Assembly (NCBI GenBank): GCA_006384855.1
Contig: VCJN01001994.1
Span: 1-64,000 of the forward strand
Length of the DNA: 64,000 bases
Direction of reading: 5' to 3'
From: Tetraselmis striata
Lineage: Eukaryota; Chlorophyta; Chlorodendrophyceae; Chlorodendrales; Chlorodendraceae
Under the pieces are notes generated by a model. The model did no database searches. It worked only from the letters and a program-made list of their open reading frames with translations, and was not told the DNA's origin. The position numbers and the translations under genes were made by a program. Every line of letters begins with the position of its first letter. Position 1 is the first letter of the stretch. Shown here in pieces: positions 10,679 through 21,479 of this stretch.

Positions 10679-11545
10679 ATGACATCCGCAGCACGCTGCG
10701 CTAGGTTGCTCTCGGCATGGCGGCCGCTTTCAGCATCAGCGGGCAGTTCTACCTCGCTGATTCAGGCTGCATCCCCCGTCCGAGTGGCTGCATATGGCAC
10801 AACGCAGGAGCCAGCCGTTGGAGTTCGACACACAGCTCGCGGCGGCGTTCTCCTTCCTGCTGGCTCTTTGGGGAAGTGGGCTGTCGCTGCTCAGGTGCTC
10901 TCCCAGCGCCCTAGTTTTTGCTTCCCCCTGCGTGTCCTGCTCAGTTATGTTTGGACAGGGGCCGACGTGGCGTTCTAGCACAAGAACTGCATGGCCACGG
11001 CGCAGGCGCGGTACTCCAGCTCATTTGGGATTCCACCCAGCGGGGACGGCAGTAGGAAACAAGAAGAGGATTCAGAGACACGGAGCGAGGTGAGGGCCTT
11101 AGGGTTGCAATGAATGCCTCTTATGACCCTTTGTGGCAGTGCTGGCAGGTATTGTCGTCTAGTCTCTGCATGCGCGCACAGTTTGCGTCTCGTCGCGCGC
11201 ATTGCGGCACCCTGCTGAACGGACAATTTTGCTGTCTCAGGATGGCGACGCTGACGTGACCAAAGCCCAGCTGCTCGCGGCCTCGATCCCACACGTGGTA
11301 GGGTGAAACCCTGTATGCGTAGCTGCACATACCAAGAACGCATGGCACTGGCAGCTGCCCCACCAATCGCATCACTGCCTCACAACTGATATTTCAACCT
11401 TTGCACAACCGTGAACGTTCAGAAAAATCTTGGCTGGTCGCAAGCAGCCATTGTTGCTGGGGCCAAGGACCTGGGGCTGTCACCCTCCATTGGCGGACTG
11501 CTGGAGCGTGGAGAGGCAGAGCTTGTTGAGGTGAGGCGTCCTCCG

Positions 11546-11578
<33 letters not shown>

Positions 11579-12718
11579 TCTAAGGATTGTGTTTTTCAAG
11601 ACTGCGGCTTGAACACTCTGGCATGCATAGCCAATGCACCATCCTGAAGTCCCTACTGCCAAACCGTCTCAATGCTTCTGTCCATCAGCACGTGGTGAAA
11701 CAGCAGAATGCAGAGTTTATATCAAAGCTGGAGGGGCTGCAGGCAGGGGATCTGCAGGGCATGCGCATGGGGGACAAGATGTACACTGCCCTGAAGATGC
11801 GGCTTGAGATGAATATCCCGTACATTGGTAAGATTGCTGATGATGCATGAACTGCACACTGCGTCATCCATAAAGCTTGACGGCTGCCCCTTCCCTCGGC
11901 TGTGGAATGGATGGCGAGACCGGGAGTAATTATTCACATAATCTGGCCAGGCCGCTGAACCTGTGCTACCATTGCATGTGCGACTCCCCGCAGACTCCTG
12001 GCCTCAAGCGCTGGCAGTACTCACCCAGCCACAGAACGCACCGCACTCGCTGGCGTTATTGACAAATCTTGTGGATGACATCTGGCACACTTTGGGAGAT
12101 CGCTCTGTGGACATGAGCTGGTACACCAAGCGGGGCCTTCTGGCAGGTGAGTCGATCACAGTGGTGCTCCAGCGTGGCTCCAAGGATTGTCCTACCCAAT
12201 TTGATGTTGATTTCAGATTTAAGGACGTACATGCTCCCGGCCAACGCCTGGTCAACTGTCGTATTATTGTTTGCCGGCAGTGCATGACGCTGATGTACCA
12301 CTGACAGGCAATTATATGCAGGCATTTACGTCTCCACAGAACTCTACATGTTGACAGACTCATCCCCGGACTTCCATGACACATGGGAGGCACTCCAGCG
12401 GCGGCTGGATGATGTGGAGTCTGCAGGTACAGCCATGTGCACCTTTTCCTGATAGATTCCGCCCTGCATATACATGGCTTTACCTTGCTACATCATGCGG
12501 CCGTTTGACATGGCGACCGTTTTAATGTGCCGCCCATGTGGACAGGGGGAGCGGTGCGAGAGTTCAGTAAGCAGCTGGAGCGCCTCTTTGGCAGTGCCGG
12601 ATTCCCAAGCACCGCGCAAACAAAGCCTTCTCCAGAGGGTGCCAGTCAAACTCAATCTGGGGCTGATTCTTCCCGAGGGTCGCAACAGAAAGAGACATCA
12701 CAGTCCGAGGCGAAGTGA
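10679..12718 (+). CDS. COQ9: Ubiquinone biosynthesis protein COQ9, mitochondrial
   Basis: COQ9 is a mitochondrial lipid-binding protein with a TetR-like fold. It presents the polyprenyl intermediate to the hydroxylase COQ7 in the ubiquinone synthome. Proposed exons are 10679-10894, 11241-11297, 11423-11530, 11689-11827, 11994-12146, 12322-12426 and 12546-12718, all GT-AG, in frame, about 316 aa. Exon 1 is a mitochondrial-type presequence (Arg/Ser/Ala-rich, starting MTSAARCARLLSAWR). Family signatures follow: KNLGWSQAAIVAGAKDLGLS, GLLERGEAELVE, LQGMRMGDKMYTALKMRLEM, LLTNLVDDIWHTLGDRSVDM, SWYTKRGLL, STELYMLTDSSPDFHDTW and LQRRLDDV. The tail (from about residue 270) is Ser/Gln-rich and unconserved. 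Start choice rests on the presequence; the exon 2 call rests on the helix AQLLAASIPHV. Splice sites are inferred by eye. Confidence 0.93.
11550..11577 (+). repeat. (AC)n microsatellite in COQ9 intron 3
   Basis: About 13 uninterrupted CA/AC dinucleotides lie 20 bp after the exon 3 donor. This is likely length-polymorphic. Confidence 0.9.
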
Positions 12719-12886
12719 TATAAATGTGAAAAGCCATGTTGATGTAGGAATTGGCGGTGGTACAGATGTGATCGGCTAGTTTGTCTGTGTGTCTCGTTGT
12801 CACTGGCAGCGCTACCACTTGGAGCTGTCTTTGGCCCTGCATGCTGCATCTTTCTCCATACCATTCATGACATGTCTAGGGCAAAT

Positions 12887-12891
12887 TGTAA
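12887..12891 (+). terminator. TGTAA polyadenylation signal of COQ9
   Basis: TGTAA lies 169 bp after the stop codon. This is the usual chlorophyte poly(A) signal; the cleavage site would be 10-20 bp downstream. From 12910 to about 13870 I see no further gene. Confidence 0.6.
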
Positions 12892-13879
12892 ATGGTGGTC
12901 ATATCCTATCGAAATCCCTTATCAAGAGTTCCATACCCTTGCAATGCCTCTGGGCAAAGTGTCATGAAGCCCAGTCATCACCGCTATTAAATATGAGAAA
13001 CCGGAGGTCATCAGTAGGGACTAGAAATGGTGGCAATACAGCACGGCAGCGCTCAAACTACCAATATGGATTACTACGGGCAGACAGGTACAGAAACCCG
13101 ATGATGTGTAGAACATAGTACCCTGTATACTGATGTGTTGTCGACTTCAGTTTACAGTGGCGCGCAGAGGCTGGCGGAGCCGGCCCGGGCCCCCCAGTCC
13201 CATACAGTAAGAATCTATAGTTGTATAGCAGATATCCCTGTACGGAATCCACAGCGACAATAAATCCATATTTACATGAGACAATTGACAGTGGCTATGG
13301 GTCGTCGAACAACGGGCCGAAATTTCATTCAACCATTTTGGGGCCGCATTAGCCAAAGATGTGAAAATCTTACATTGTCGGGTGTGAGTAGGCCCACGGG
13401 GCGTCCGCATGGAAAAGGGTAGCATAGCGGGGTGGGTGGGTTGCACTAGCTGGTCAGCGGCGCGAAGGCAGACGGTGGACTCCCCTTGTGGTGCGGGCGA
13501 ACGTTGGGCTAGCCGAGGGGGCGCACCTTCCACTTGAGTGGACGTCACTAGCCGTGCACGATGGCGCTAAACTAGCAGTAAAGGCATCAGTGTGGGCGCA
13601 TTACGAATCGTTAGCCCATACTAAAACATGGGCGGGAACATATATGTCCATGTGTCATATGTCGATATGTGTCAAACCCGTTGCAACAGTACAGTGCGGG
13701 TGTCCCCGCGGGGGTTGTGGCCAGGCTGCACATTATGATACAATTACGCACCCGAGGATTTCCCAGTGCCCGCTGATTGGCCCGGATTCATGCCATGCCT
13801 GATCATCGGGTCCTTCAACACTACCATGCATGTGGTGGAAGTGAATATGAGACTATCGAATTTATTCCGCGCAATCGGT

Positions 13880-15540
13880 TGTCCTGCCAAAGCTGGTACG
13901 GGAGTACGGGCCCGCCCTTGGCCCCTTATACGAGGCGGTCCGCGCCGAGGTGTCGTCCGTGGCTACGAGTGCTTTGCCATGGGCGCGTGAGACGCGCCGC
14001 GTGTAAGAGACTGTACGGGCCCTAACCACGTTACCGCAAGAAGATGTGCGGCGCGCACGCGCGGCGTATGGGCACGCCCACGAGATCTTCGAGTTACTTA
14101 CGGTCAGTAATGCTACGACCACCGCTGCATCGGATCCAGCAGCTGGTACTACGACCCGTACGGGTACGAGCACTAGCGGAGGATTGCGCGTCACCACATC
14201 TCCATTTACGGCCACTCCTCTTGGAGTTGGTACTGGTGAGGCCGCCTCTGCTGCCCAGCAATTGCTTCCTATCGGTGGTACGAGTACTGCCAATACCGTT
14301 ACTACATGCGCTTTTGTAGCTCTGAAGATACCGTCGACGGGCGAATTAGTGGCACACCCTCCGTCAGAAGCCACTGTTTCCCTCCCAGAATCGCTGCCAG
14401 GTTCTACTGCTCCGCCCTCGGGTACGGGTTCGGGTGCGACCTCCGATGATCAACCCACGACCATGGTTGTCCAACGCCACCTCAGCCGTGCGATTCGCTT
14501 GCGTGACTTCGTGGCCCTCGATCTCAGCTTCCAACGTACTGGTGCAGCGGCCTCGCGACTTGATACCATGCGCCTGTACATCGCGTGCGGGCCGGGCTCC
14601 CTATCGCTTTTCCAGTCGGATCACGAGTCCGCCCGCAATATTCCCCATGCTGCTTATGCGGCCGCCGCTGCGCGGGTACTGGGCCTTTGCCCGCGCGGAG
14701 GTTCCGCGCTTGTCACTTGCCCTGGCCCAACGTGTGGTATTGATCCCTTATGGCTTCGCTCTACGGATGGCTCGAACCGGAGCGCTACGGATTTCATCGT
14801 GGATCATCTACCCATATGCCCCGTAGCGAACTACAAGCACCGCATGCATACCGCTTTGAAGAATATGTGGGCATCTGTGGCAATTGATGCGGGGGCGGTG
14901 CTTGACCGGGACCGCTCGGGAGCCGGCGACTTGACCCTTGAGACGAGTGGGCTGCGCCCAGCGGACCGCTCGCGGCCGTCGGACCTGACGCTGGCGGGGT
15001 GGGGAGGGGCAGCGTGCGATTACATGATCGACTTCGCGTGCGTGTCCTCCACGACCCCCACTTGGAGCAACGACCCCCGCTGGTGCATCCCGGGAATCGC
15101 GGCGACCGAGGCGGAGCATGCTAAGTTGGCAGCGGACCGGGCGTCTTCCGCCCCAGTGCAGGGTGTTCACCGGTACTACCCTTTTGTGGTTGAGGACTGC
15201 GGCCGACTCGGGAAGTCCGCTTTGACGGTGGTCTACATCTTCGCGGTGCTGTTGGCTGTGCGCAACTTCCATGGCGGTCCTTCCGCCCCGACCTCTTGCT
15301 GTCTTCGTGGTCAATCCGTTCAGGCACTTCGAAACTTTGTCGCCGGCCAAGCAACCTGCTGAGTTCCGCCGTCACCTGTCGCGCACACGGCGGGGGCTGT
15401 TGCAGCGGGTCTCGGCTTGCGTGCATGGTACCCTGGGCGGCATTCTCTCTGCCGGTGTGCAGATGGCCAAGTCTGATGCGTGTGCTCGTGCCCACTGTGC
15501 GTCTTCTCATGTTACTGCTTCCACCCCGCAGTCGCTGTAG
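13880..15540 (+). pseudogene. Retroelement-derived ORF, C-terminal part, broken
   Basis: The frame VVLPKLVREYGPALGPLYEA runs through a TAA at about 14009 into the long ORF 14046-15362. That ORF ends in another stop, while a second frame (about 15270-15540) continues protein-like as QPAEFRRHLSRTRRGLLQRV. Its C-terminal half has a Cys/His cluster (CPGPTCG, then DHLPICPVANYKHRMHTAL), then SGLRPADRSRPSDLTLAGWG, DYMIDFACVSS and YYPFVVEDCGRLGKSA. This layout (zinc cluster, RP-D-LTL-W, DxxV, VEDxGxxG) is seen downstream of reverse transcriptases in protist and algal retroelements. No reverse transcriptase is present here. The N-terminal part is Thr/Ser/Ala-rich. Element class remains open. Confidence 0.5.
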
Positions 15541-15621
15541 AGGACCTTTCTGATTGCCTTTTATTTTGGTGATTTCCGATATCGCCTTCTGCTGCTAGCT
15601 CATGTAATTATATAATAGGTA

Positions 15622-18233
15622 GCGAGAAACGGCCCTATCTTCCACACATTTTTGGCTTCCTGCCACCACCTGCCCTGCCACAGGACCCAGGAAGCAGCTG
15701 CAATGGCACAAACCCCACCGATCCAAGCCCTAGAGTTGCCCTAGGTGTGGGCGGTCGGGCGTGGTCAATGGTACTCGTGTAAGGGTTGCATGCCTATTGG
15801 CTAGCCGTGTGGGTCAGGGCCGGGGTGCAGTAACCCGGGCGGCCCTATCTTTCAACACTTTCGACATTTCCGCCGAGCCCGCCCTCCTTGCTGTGCTCGC
15901 CGCTCTATCCGCCTTGGTACTGCGCGCCCCCCCCCCCCCCCTCCGGTTCTGAGTCCGCGAGTCCGTATGCTGGGCTGGGGGACGCTTGATGAGTGGGTGA
16001 TGACGGCGGACGAGGGCGGGATCTCGGGCCCGGGGGGGGGGGGGGGGGGGGGGGCTGAACCTTACAAATTCGTAGCACCTACTTGCTACCAGTTCAGCCA
16101 CTCGTCGTCCTGATCTATGTAGGCAGGGTTCAGCTCGTCCTCGCCATGTTCCCCATCCTCCTTTTCCTCCTTCTCTATCTCGTCCTCGCCTTCCTCACTG
16201 TCGCTGCTATCAAAAACGCGCATTTCGTCACGCGCATCTTGGCGCTCGCGCGCACTTGAATCTTGCCCTGCGGCGATCTTAGCGTCCGCAACCTTGACGT
16301 GGGCACCTAGTACACTTAGCTCAGCTTCAGCCACGGCATCGGCTAACTCTGTCTTGCTGCACTTGGCGTCCGCCACCTCCTCCTCTGCCTTGTTTACTTG
16401 CTGCTCCTTCTTTTCTTCTGCCTTCGCTGCTGTCTCCAAGGCAGCGCCAGCCCTCTGCAAAGTTGCTGGCCTCACCTTCTTGGGTAGCTTGGATTCGGGC
16501 TGGCCGCCTGCTGCAGCCTGCAAGGCTCCTTGGAGCGTTGCATGCGCGGGGTTGTCAGGGCTCTCTTCTGCGCTGAGGGTTGCAGTCAGCGCGCACTCCG
16601 CCGCAATAACCCTGGTGTGCCCGCTGGATAAAAATCCACACATAAATGTAAGATGATAATTGCAAGTTTCCCATGCCATATTTTGAGCTGGTAAAAGTCG
16701 CTAAGTGCAAGCTAGCTTACTCACCTGAAGTTGTCAATGATCAGCAATATTTTGCCTGTGCGGCGTAGTTCCTCTGTGTAGGGCAGGAACACCGTCTCTA
16801 CCCAGTAGTGGTAGAGGTCGCCGTCCATCCACGCATTCTTCTGTGTTGTAAGCTCGGCGTCCCTCAGAATGGTGTTTGATAAGTCTAGCTTGTCCCACCA
16901 ATCTGGCATGTTTTTCCCCTTCACAATAAAAAGAGGTGGAAGCTGTGTGCCATCAGCGACAATGACAGATAGAATAGTGATGGAGAACCGCGATGCGTTC
17001 TGCAACGTGTGTGTACGTTTGGCCCCCTTCCTGGTGATGACCCGCTCCGCTCTCCCATCAGGTCTAAAAGAGGTCTCATCTAGATTGAAGATTCGGCTAG
17101 GATCTAGCGGACCATGTTCTTTCTCAAATTCAGCGATGGCATTGTATAGTGTGAGCATATCCTTTCTGGTTACAAGCCATCGCTTGGGGTCAAAGCGGTC
17201 AGCTACCCGCGCTCGCGGCTCAGGGTGGCGGCGCATGAAACCGCGAAACCATTTTCTAGACATCTTCCCTCGTTTGATCCAGATCTTGGCGACAGGGTCT
17301 ATCATAGCCACGGCTTTTAATGATGTCCAGTGCGTGCTTCTTGACTGCTCGCTTGCTTAGCGCCAGCCCACGGTCTGCCCAGATCAGGACGTACTTTGCC
17401 AGCGACGATTCGTCCTCACTGGTCATGGTTTTTGGGCGGGTTCCAGCAGCAACAACATGAGTCTTGCCATGTTTCATAGCCTGTCTCGCCCTCTTGACAG
17501 CAGTGATAAGCGTCGTTCTGTTCACGCCGCAGCTCTTTGCAGCTTTTGCCGGCTTTTAGACACCAGCAAGAACAAGTTTGACAGCATGCTCCAGCGCGCG
17601 CTTCGCCTTCTCACCGACGTTGTAGTCACCTCGAGCGTTAGAGGGGTCACTCGACTGACTGAGGGGTTCTTTACGGGGTCGATCTCGCCCACGTTCTGCG
17701 TCGGTGGCGGCCTTGCGGGTTGCCGCATGCTTCTTGGGTGGGCGGCCAGACGAGCGCGGTGAGAATTGTCCCGACCTTTCCCTCGTACGACCGCGCATCG
17801 CGGCGCGCGATGGCCCACCCGCCATCGAGCTGGCTGACTGGCGAGCCGGCTATGTCGTCCCCCAGGGATTTGGGCAGCCACGCCCCGCCTTGACCGACTA
17901 CCACGGCCTCTAAGCGGCACTGCAAGGACGGTGGTGAGAGTTAGTGGCGACGCACGGCCACGTGCAGCCGGATGATTCGGATGTGTTGAAACGCGCGCCC
18001 GTATTTATTTTCCCGCGACCCGGAAAAAATGCTGACCACCATCGCTTCACCCCTGCCTGGCACACATCAGGAAAGTCCATCGGGGGCGGCCCTCCGCCCT
18101 AAGGTAGCCCTACTCAAGGGCTATCGGACGCGCCATAGACAGCTCCTAGTAGTGGCCTAATGGCTGGACAGCTAGGGCTTCTAGGGAAAGTGTTGAAAGA
18201 TAGGGCATGTTGAAAGATGGGGCCTTTTCTCGC
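15622..18233 (-). mobile_element. Pogo/Tigger-like DNA transposon, 2.6 kb, TA target duplication
   Basis: The left terminus GCGAGAAACGGCCCTATCTT and the right terminus (reverse-complemented) GCGAGAAAAGGCCCCATCTT form terminal inverted repeats of about 20 bp. Both are flanked by TA (15620-15621 and 18234-18235), the target duplication of the Tc1/mariner-pogo superfamily. Subterminal motif CCTATCTTTCAACACTTT occurs at about 15845 and inverted at about 18186-18203. It encloses one transposase gene on the minus strand, now inactivated. Poly(C)15 at 15927 and poly(G)23 at 16032 lie in the left non-coding part. Confidence 0.85.
16086..17825 (-). pseudogene. Pogo/Tigger-family (CENP-B-like) DDE transposase, inactivated
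   Basis: The N-terminus starts MAGGPSRAAMRGRTRERSGQ. A psq-type helix-turn-helix follows, KRALEHAVKLVLAGV then KPAKAAKSCGVNRTTL, interrupted by a TAA at about 17553. The second DNA-binding segment (CENP-B type) reads MSRKWFRGFMRRHPEPRAR. A frameshift at about 17315 separates DIIK from AMIDPVAKIWIKR. The DDE core keeps the first two acidic residues, IFNLDETSF and KILLIIDNFR, then an intron (donor at about 16720). The expected block with the third Asp (LQPLDV-like) is absent. The next frame gives an Ala/Lys/Glu coiled coil and a very acidic tail ending DDEWLNW. Stop, frameshift and missing catalytic residue make activity very unlikely. No other family fits as well. Confidence 0.85.
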
Positions 18234-18404
18234 TAATCGTCCGTTACCAGTACTCGTATACCGCCTATCACATAAACGGAATCGTATGATTATAGTAGTT
18301 GATTAATTCTTGCGGGTAAAAATACCGAAACTTTACTGTGCTTGGTGATATACCAAAATGATGAAAGCGAGGGTACGTGTCCGGACGCAGACAGATGAAG
18401 CACT

Positions 18405-18890
18405 GTATTCGTATACGAATCGTTGTAGTACCGGATACTTATCGACGGAATTTCACGCAGCTCGACCCGCGATGTGGATTTATTTCAGTACTTTAGGTGT
18501 AGTTGATCGCCCCAGTAGGGACCTATTATTTCCTATTTCGGCCAATTATCAACACGAAGTAGAGCGGCTTGGCCGCTATGAGAAAAGGGAGGTGCCCCTA
18601 TCACCCCTGCATACGGTTCATGGATTAGCCCTTGAAGAATGCCCTGAAGAGGTTACATCGCCAGGACGCAGCACATATTTCGTGCATGAGACGTTACAGT
18701 ACCGGATATATATCGACGAAAATCCACACGGGCGGCAGGCCGATGCAGCACAGATTTCGTGCATAAATCGTTACAGTACCGGAGACTTATCGACGGAAAT
18801 CCACGCGGATCGACCGGGTGCATTTCAGGTTTGAAGAATGTCATTTTCAGTACTTAACGTGTAGTTGATCGCACCGGGGACCAATTTCGG
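18405..18890 (+). repeat. Three imperfect ~110-bp repeats
   Basis: Three copies start near 18410, 18670 and 18760. Each has GTTGTAGTACCGGATA or GTTACAGTACCGGA, then TATCGACG, AATCCACGCGG-like sequence and GTGTAGTTGATCGC (last block present in the first and third). Between the pogo element and 19.3 kb there is otherwise only A/T-rich sequence without a credible gene. Confidence 0.55.
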
Positions 18891-19320
18891 CCACTCAACA
18901 AATAGGGATAAGGGAATAAACGGATACGGGAATAGTCGCCAGCCCGCTATTTTTGTTATGTGTACGTTATTCCATAGCGACTTACATAGCAGTTGCTAGG
19001 ATCGTAATGTGTACCGTGGCCGAGGAGCAACATATAGTCACAGTTAGATACACTGCAAGCCGTAGGTATGATGGTTGAATTTGTTCATGAATTTGTACAT
19101 GATGAATATGTATACATGGCGCATATATGTACACATGGGCATGTATACATTGCGTAGCGCATAATTGACCTTTCTATATTTTGTTCTGAGATGGCCGTTG
19201 AGGATGAATTTATCGTACGGTTCTGTCATCATCGGTAGCTACCATGGCGTTGCGGCAGAGGAGGAACTGATTGACGATTCATTTTACGACAGTAAGGTCA
19301 GAAGCATGGTCACAACTTAG

Positions 19321-19667
19321 CAATACTGGTCTCGTTATCCCGGCAGTTGTCCTGCTGGACCTCTTGGGAAGCCACGCCTAACAGGCATAGCAGGCTCCGC
19401 AGGCGCGCAAGTGTGCAAGGCCCCCCAAGGGGATCCACGCCCGGCAGGCCCGGCAGGGCTTCCGGGCCCGTCAGCCCCCCAAGGCGAGCCATGCACCGCA
19501 GTATCTTATTTGATTCCGTGCACGTTCTTTGTTGCCATGATCACCCCGCAAACTTATCTCAGCGGCTCGTGCATGTACACCATCAACCTTTCATGCCAAG
19601 CACACTGCGAGGGTCTTAGTGTCGCGGGTAATCCGAGCCTTTTGCAAGCTACTGCTGTTACCTGCTG
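19321..19667 (+). pseudogene. Collagen-like (Gly-X-Y) ORF fragment, decayed
   Basis: In one open frame 16 consecutive triplets keep Gly-X-Y register from CPAGPLGKPRLTGIAGSAGA to DPRPAGPAGLPGPSAPQGEP. Nine have Gly at the first place; the other seven have Cys, Arg, Val or Ala, each one base change from a GGN codon. The frame continues as PCTAVSYLIPCTFFVAMITP to a stop at 19667. No ATG is seen in frame before it, so it is an exon remnant or a pseudogene. Collagen-like repeats are known in some algal wall and secreted proteins. From 19668 to 21083 I find no well-supported gene; the minus-strand peptide CDLNAMVEEIAAMALAISPA (about 20165-20225) is the only protein-like stretch. Confidence 0.45.
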
Positions 19668-21083
19668 ATACACATGATTGGCCACAATGTAGATCTTCTT
19701 TCTGTGTTGTGCGTGCAAAACCAATGCGCCGCCGTAGCAAGGTATCCGGCAGGACACTCAGCTTGTGTGATGCCCTCAGCAACTACCAACCTTCCTTCAT
19801 CAGTTGTAATGCATGTTTCTGAACTGAAGGACTCTCAATGACGAAATACTCTGCAAATTCAAATGAACCATATGAAACACTCCATCAGCAATACGGACCG
19901 TCTTTTATATGCCATAATTAGATGGTGGGATGGTCTATCTATCTATCCACATCATGCTGTGATATTCAACGCCGTGCCAAAACATTGGTGCGGGGAGAAG
20001 TATTATCAACAAGGAAGACAGGTGTCACCAGTATAGTGTGCAATATCACGACATGTAGCAACAGAATTACACTCCCTTTGGAAGATGCTTGTGATGACGA
20101 GACACGCTGTGAAATGGTGATGTGAGGCAACTGGGAAATTCTGCGCATGGTGGTCAGCCCTACCAAGATGCTGGGCTGATGGCCAAGGCCATGGCGGCAA
20201 TTTCCTCCACCATGGCGTTGAGGTCGCACTACTCCATGATAGCGACCCGCTGCCAAAACCTCACTTCCCTCTAGGATGAGTCGACACAATGCCTTCTTCA
20301 AGCTGTCTATCAAGCTAGTCTCGGTACTACCGCCCTTATGTCGTACAATGTTAAGTTGTGCCATCTTCGCAGGTTCAGAGTCATTGCCAAACATGTAATT
20401 ATCATTATTCTCATCTCTTCGCTGCAGGGCGGGGCGGGTGTAGATAGTGAGATGGCTGCAAGGGCTGCTGATGGTGGACGCCACTTGCCGGCACGGCGGC
20501 CAGCCTGTGGGCAAAGGTGGTGTTGGCGAAGGCAGACACCCTGGAGTGGCGCTGCGCCAGCGAACATCGCGACAAGCCCTGGAGGTTGCGGAAGACGCAA
20601 GCGAGCTATAAACCTTACTTATTGGCCGGTCTTGCGAAAATAATGAAGTGCGCACCCTCCTGTCAGTTTGGCTTAAGTTTCGGAGAGGGGGCACACCATT
20701 GCGCTCAAACAGGGTAGCGCGCTACATATAGAGGCTGGGATGGCAGATGCATTGAGGCAGTCCTCACTTTGAGGGTGCATAGCCGCTGAACGCTTTAACT
20801 GTGCCTTGAGCTGGATGAAGATTGAGGCAGTTGAAGTCTGACTTGCGAGCATCAAGAGGGGTGCTGGATGTTGACATAAAATTAGATCTAGGTGACCGTG
20901 ATGTGGGGTCTTGAAAGGATGTGAGCATCAGTTCATCTACTATGTGAGCATCAGGTCTTGAAAGACTGTGAGCATCAGGTCATCAACTATAAAGACTTGT
21001 CAGAACCATGACGGTCAAATGCTGTGCGTATCTGGGTGAGCGAGTGAGTGCGTGCGTGCCGACCCTGCACCGCCGCCCTTTAT

Positions 21084-21479
21084 CTATTGATAGTGATCAT
21101 GTCTGCATGATTGATTCATCTCATTGGCAATATCGCCATCCAGGGGCGTCGAGACGCCCTTGTGGCACTTCTTGTACTTCATCCCCGACCCGCACGGGCA
21201 TTTCTCATTGGGGCCGACGCGCTTCAGTAAGGCGGGGGTCCGGGCTTCCACTCCCTTGAGCTTGTCGTTCCAATTTCTCTGAAGCTTGACAGTCTCCATC
21301 ACGAGGTCCACGAAGGGCAAACGTTGGCTGCCCGCCGTCATGGCGTCCACTCTGCCCTGCTCTTCCAGGTCCACCATAGAAATGTCGGCTCGCAGCTGCG
21401 CGCGACCAAAGGCAACGCAGTTGTAGACCCTGCTAGCGCAGTCCGCGGGCGAGAGTTCACTGTCCAAGATGGCCTCCAT
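21084..21479 (-). CDS. Small SEC-C motif protein
   Basis: A 131-aa frame ends with a SEC-C motif, VGPNEKCPCGSGMKYKKCHK, the short Cys/His zinc-binding tail first described at the C-terminus of SecA and found on many unrelated proteins. The preceding part (MEAILDSELSPADCASRVYN, DLEEQGRVDA, FVDLVMETVKLQRNW) looks helical. I do not recognise a family for it. The frame stays open upstream of the ATG to about 21549 (PLHQRSWPYQDLVNTL), so a 5' exon may exist. No TGTAA was found just downstream, which lowers confidence that it is an intact expressed gene. It is isolated between repeats. Confidence 0.55.
   Translation of the reverse strand: MEAILDSELSPADCASRVYNCVAFGRAQLRADISMVDLEEQGRVDAMTAGSQRLPFVDLVMETVKLQRNWNDKLKGVEARTPALLKRVGPNEKCPCGSGMKYKKCHKGVSTPLDGDIANEMNQSCRHDHYQ

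Noticed and set aside
19966..20694. 242-aa minus-strand ORF
   Set aside because: Amino-acid composition changes abruptly along it, no motif is seen, and better-looking peptides lie in other frames of the same DNA.
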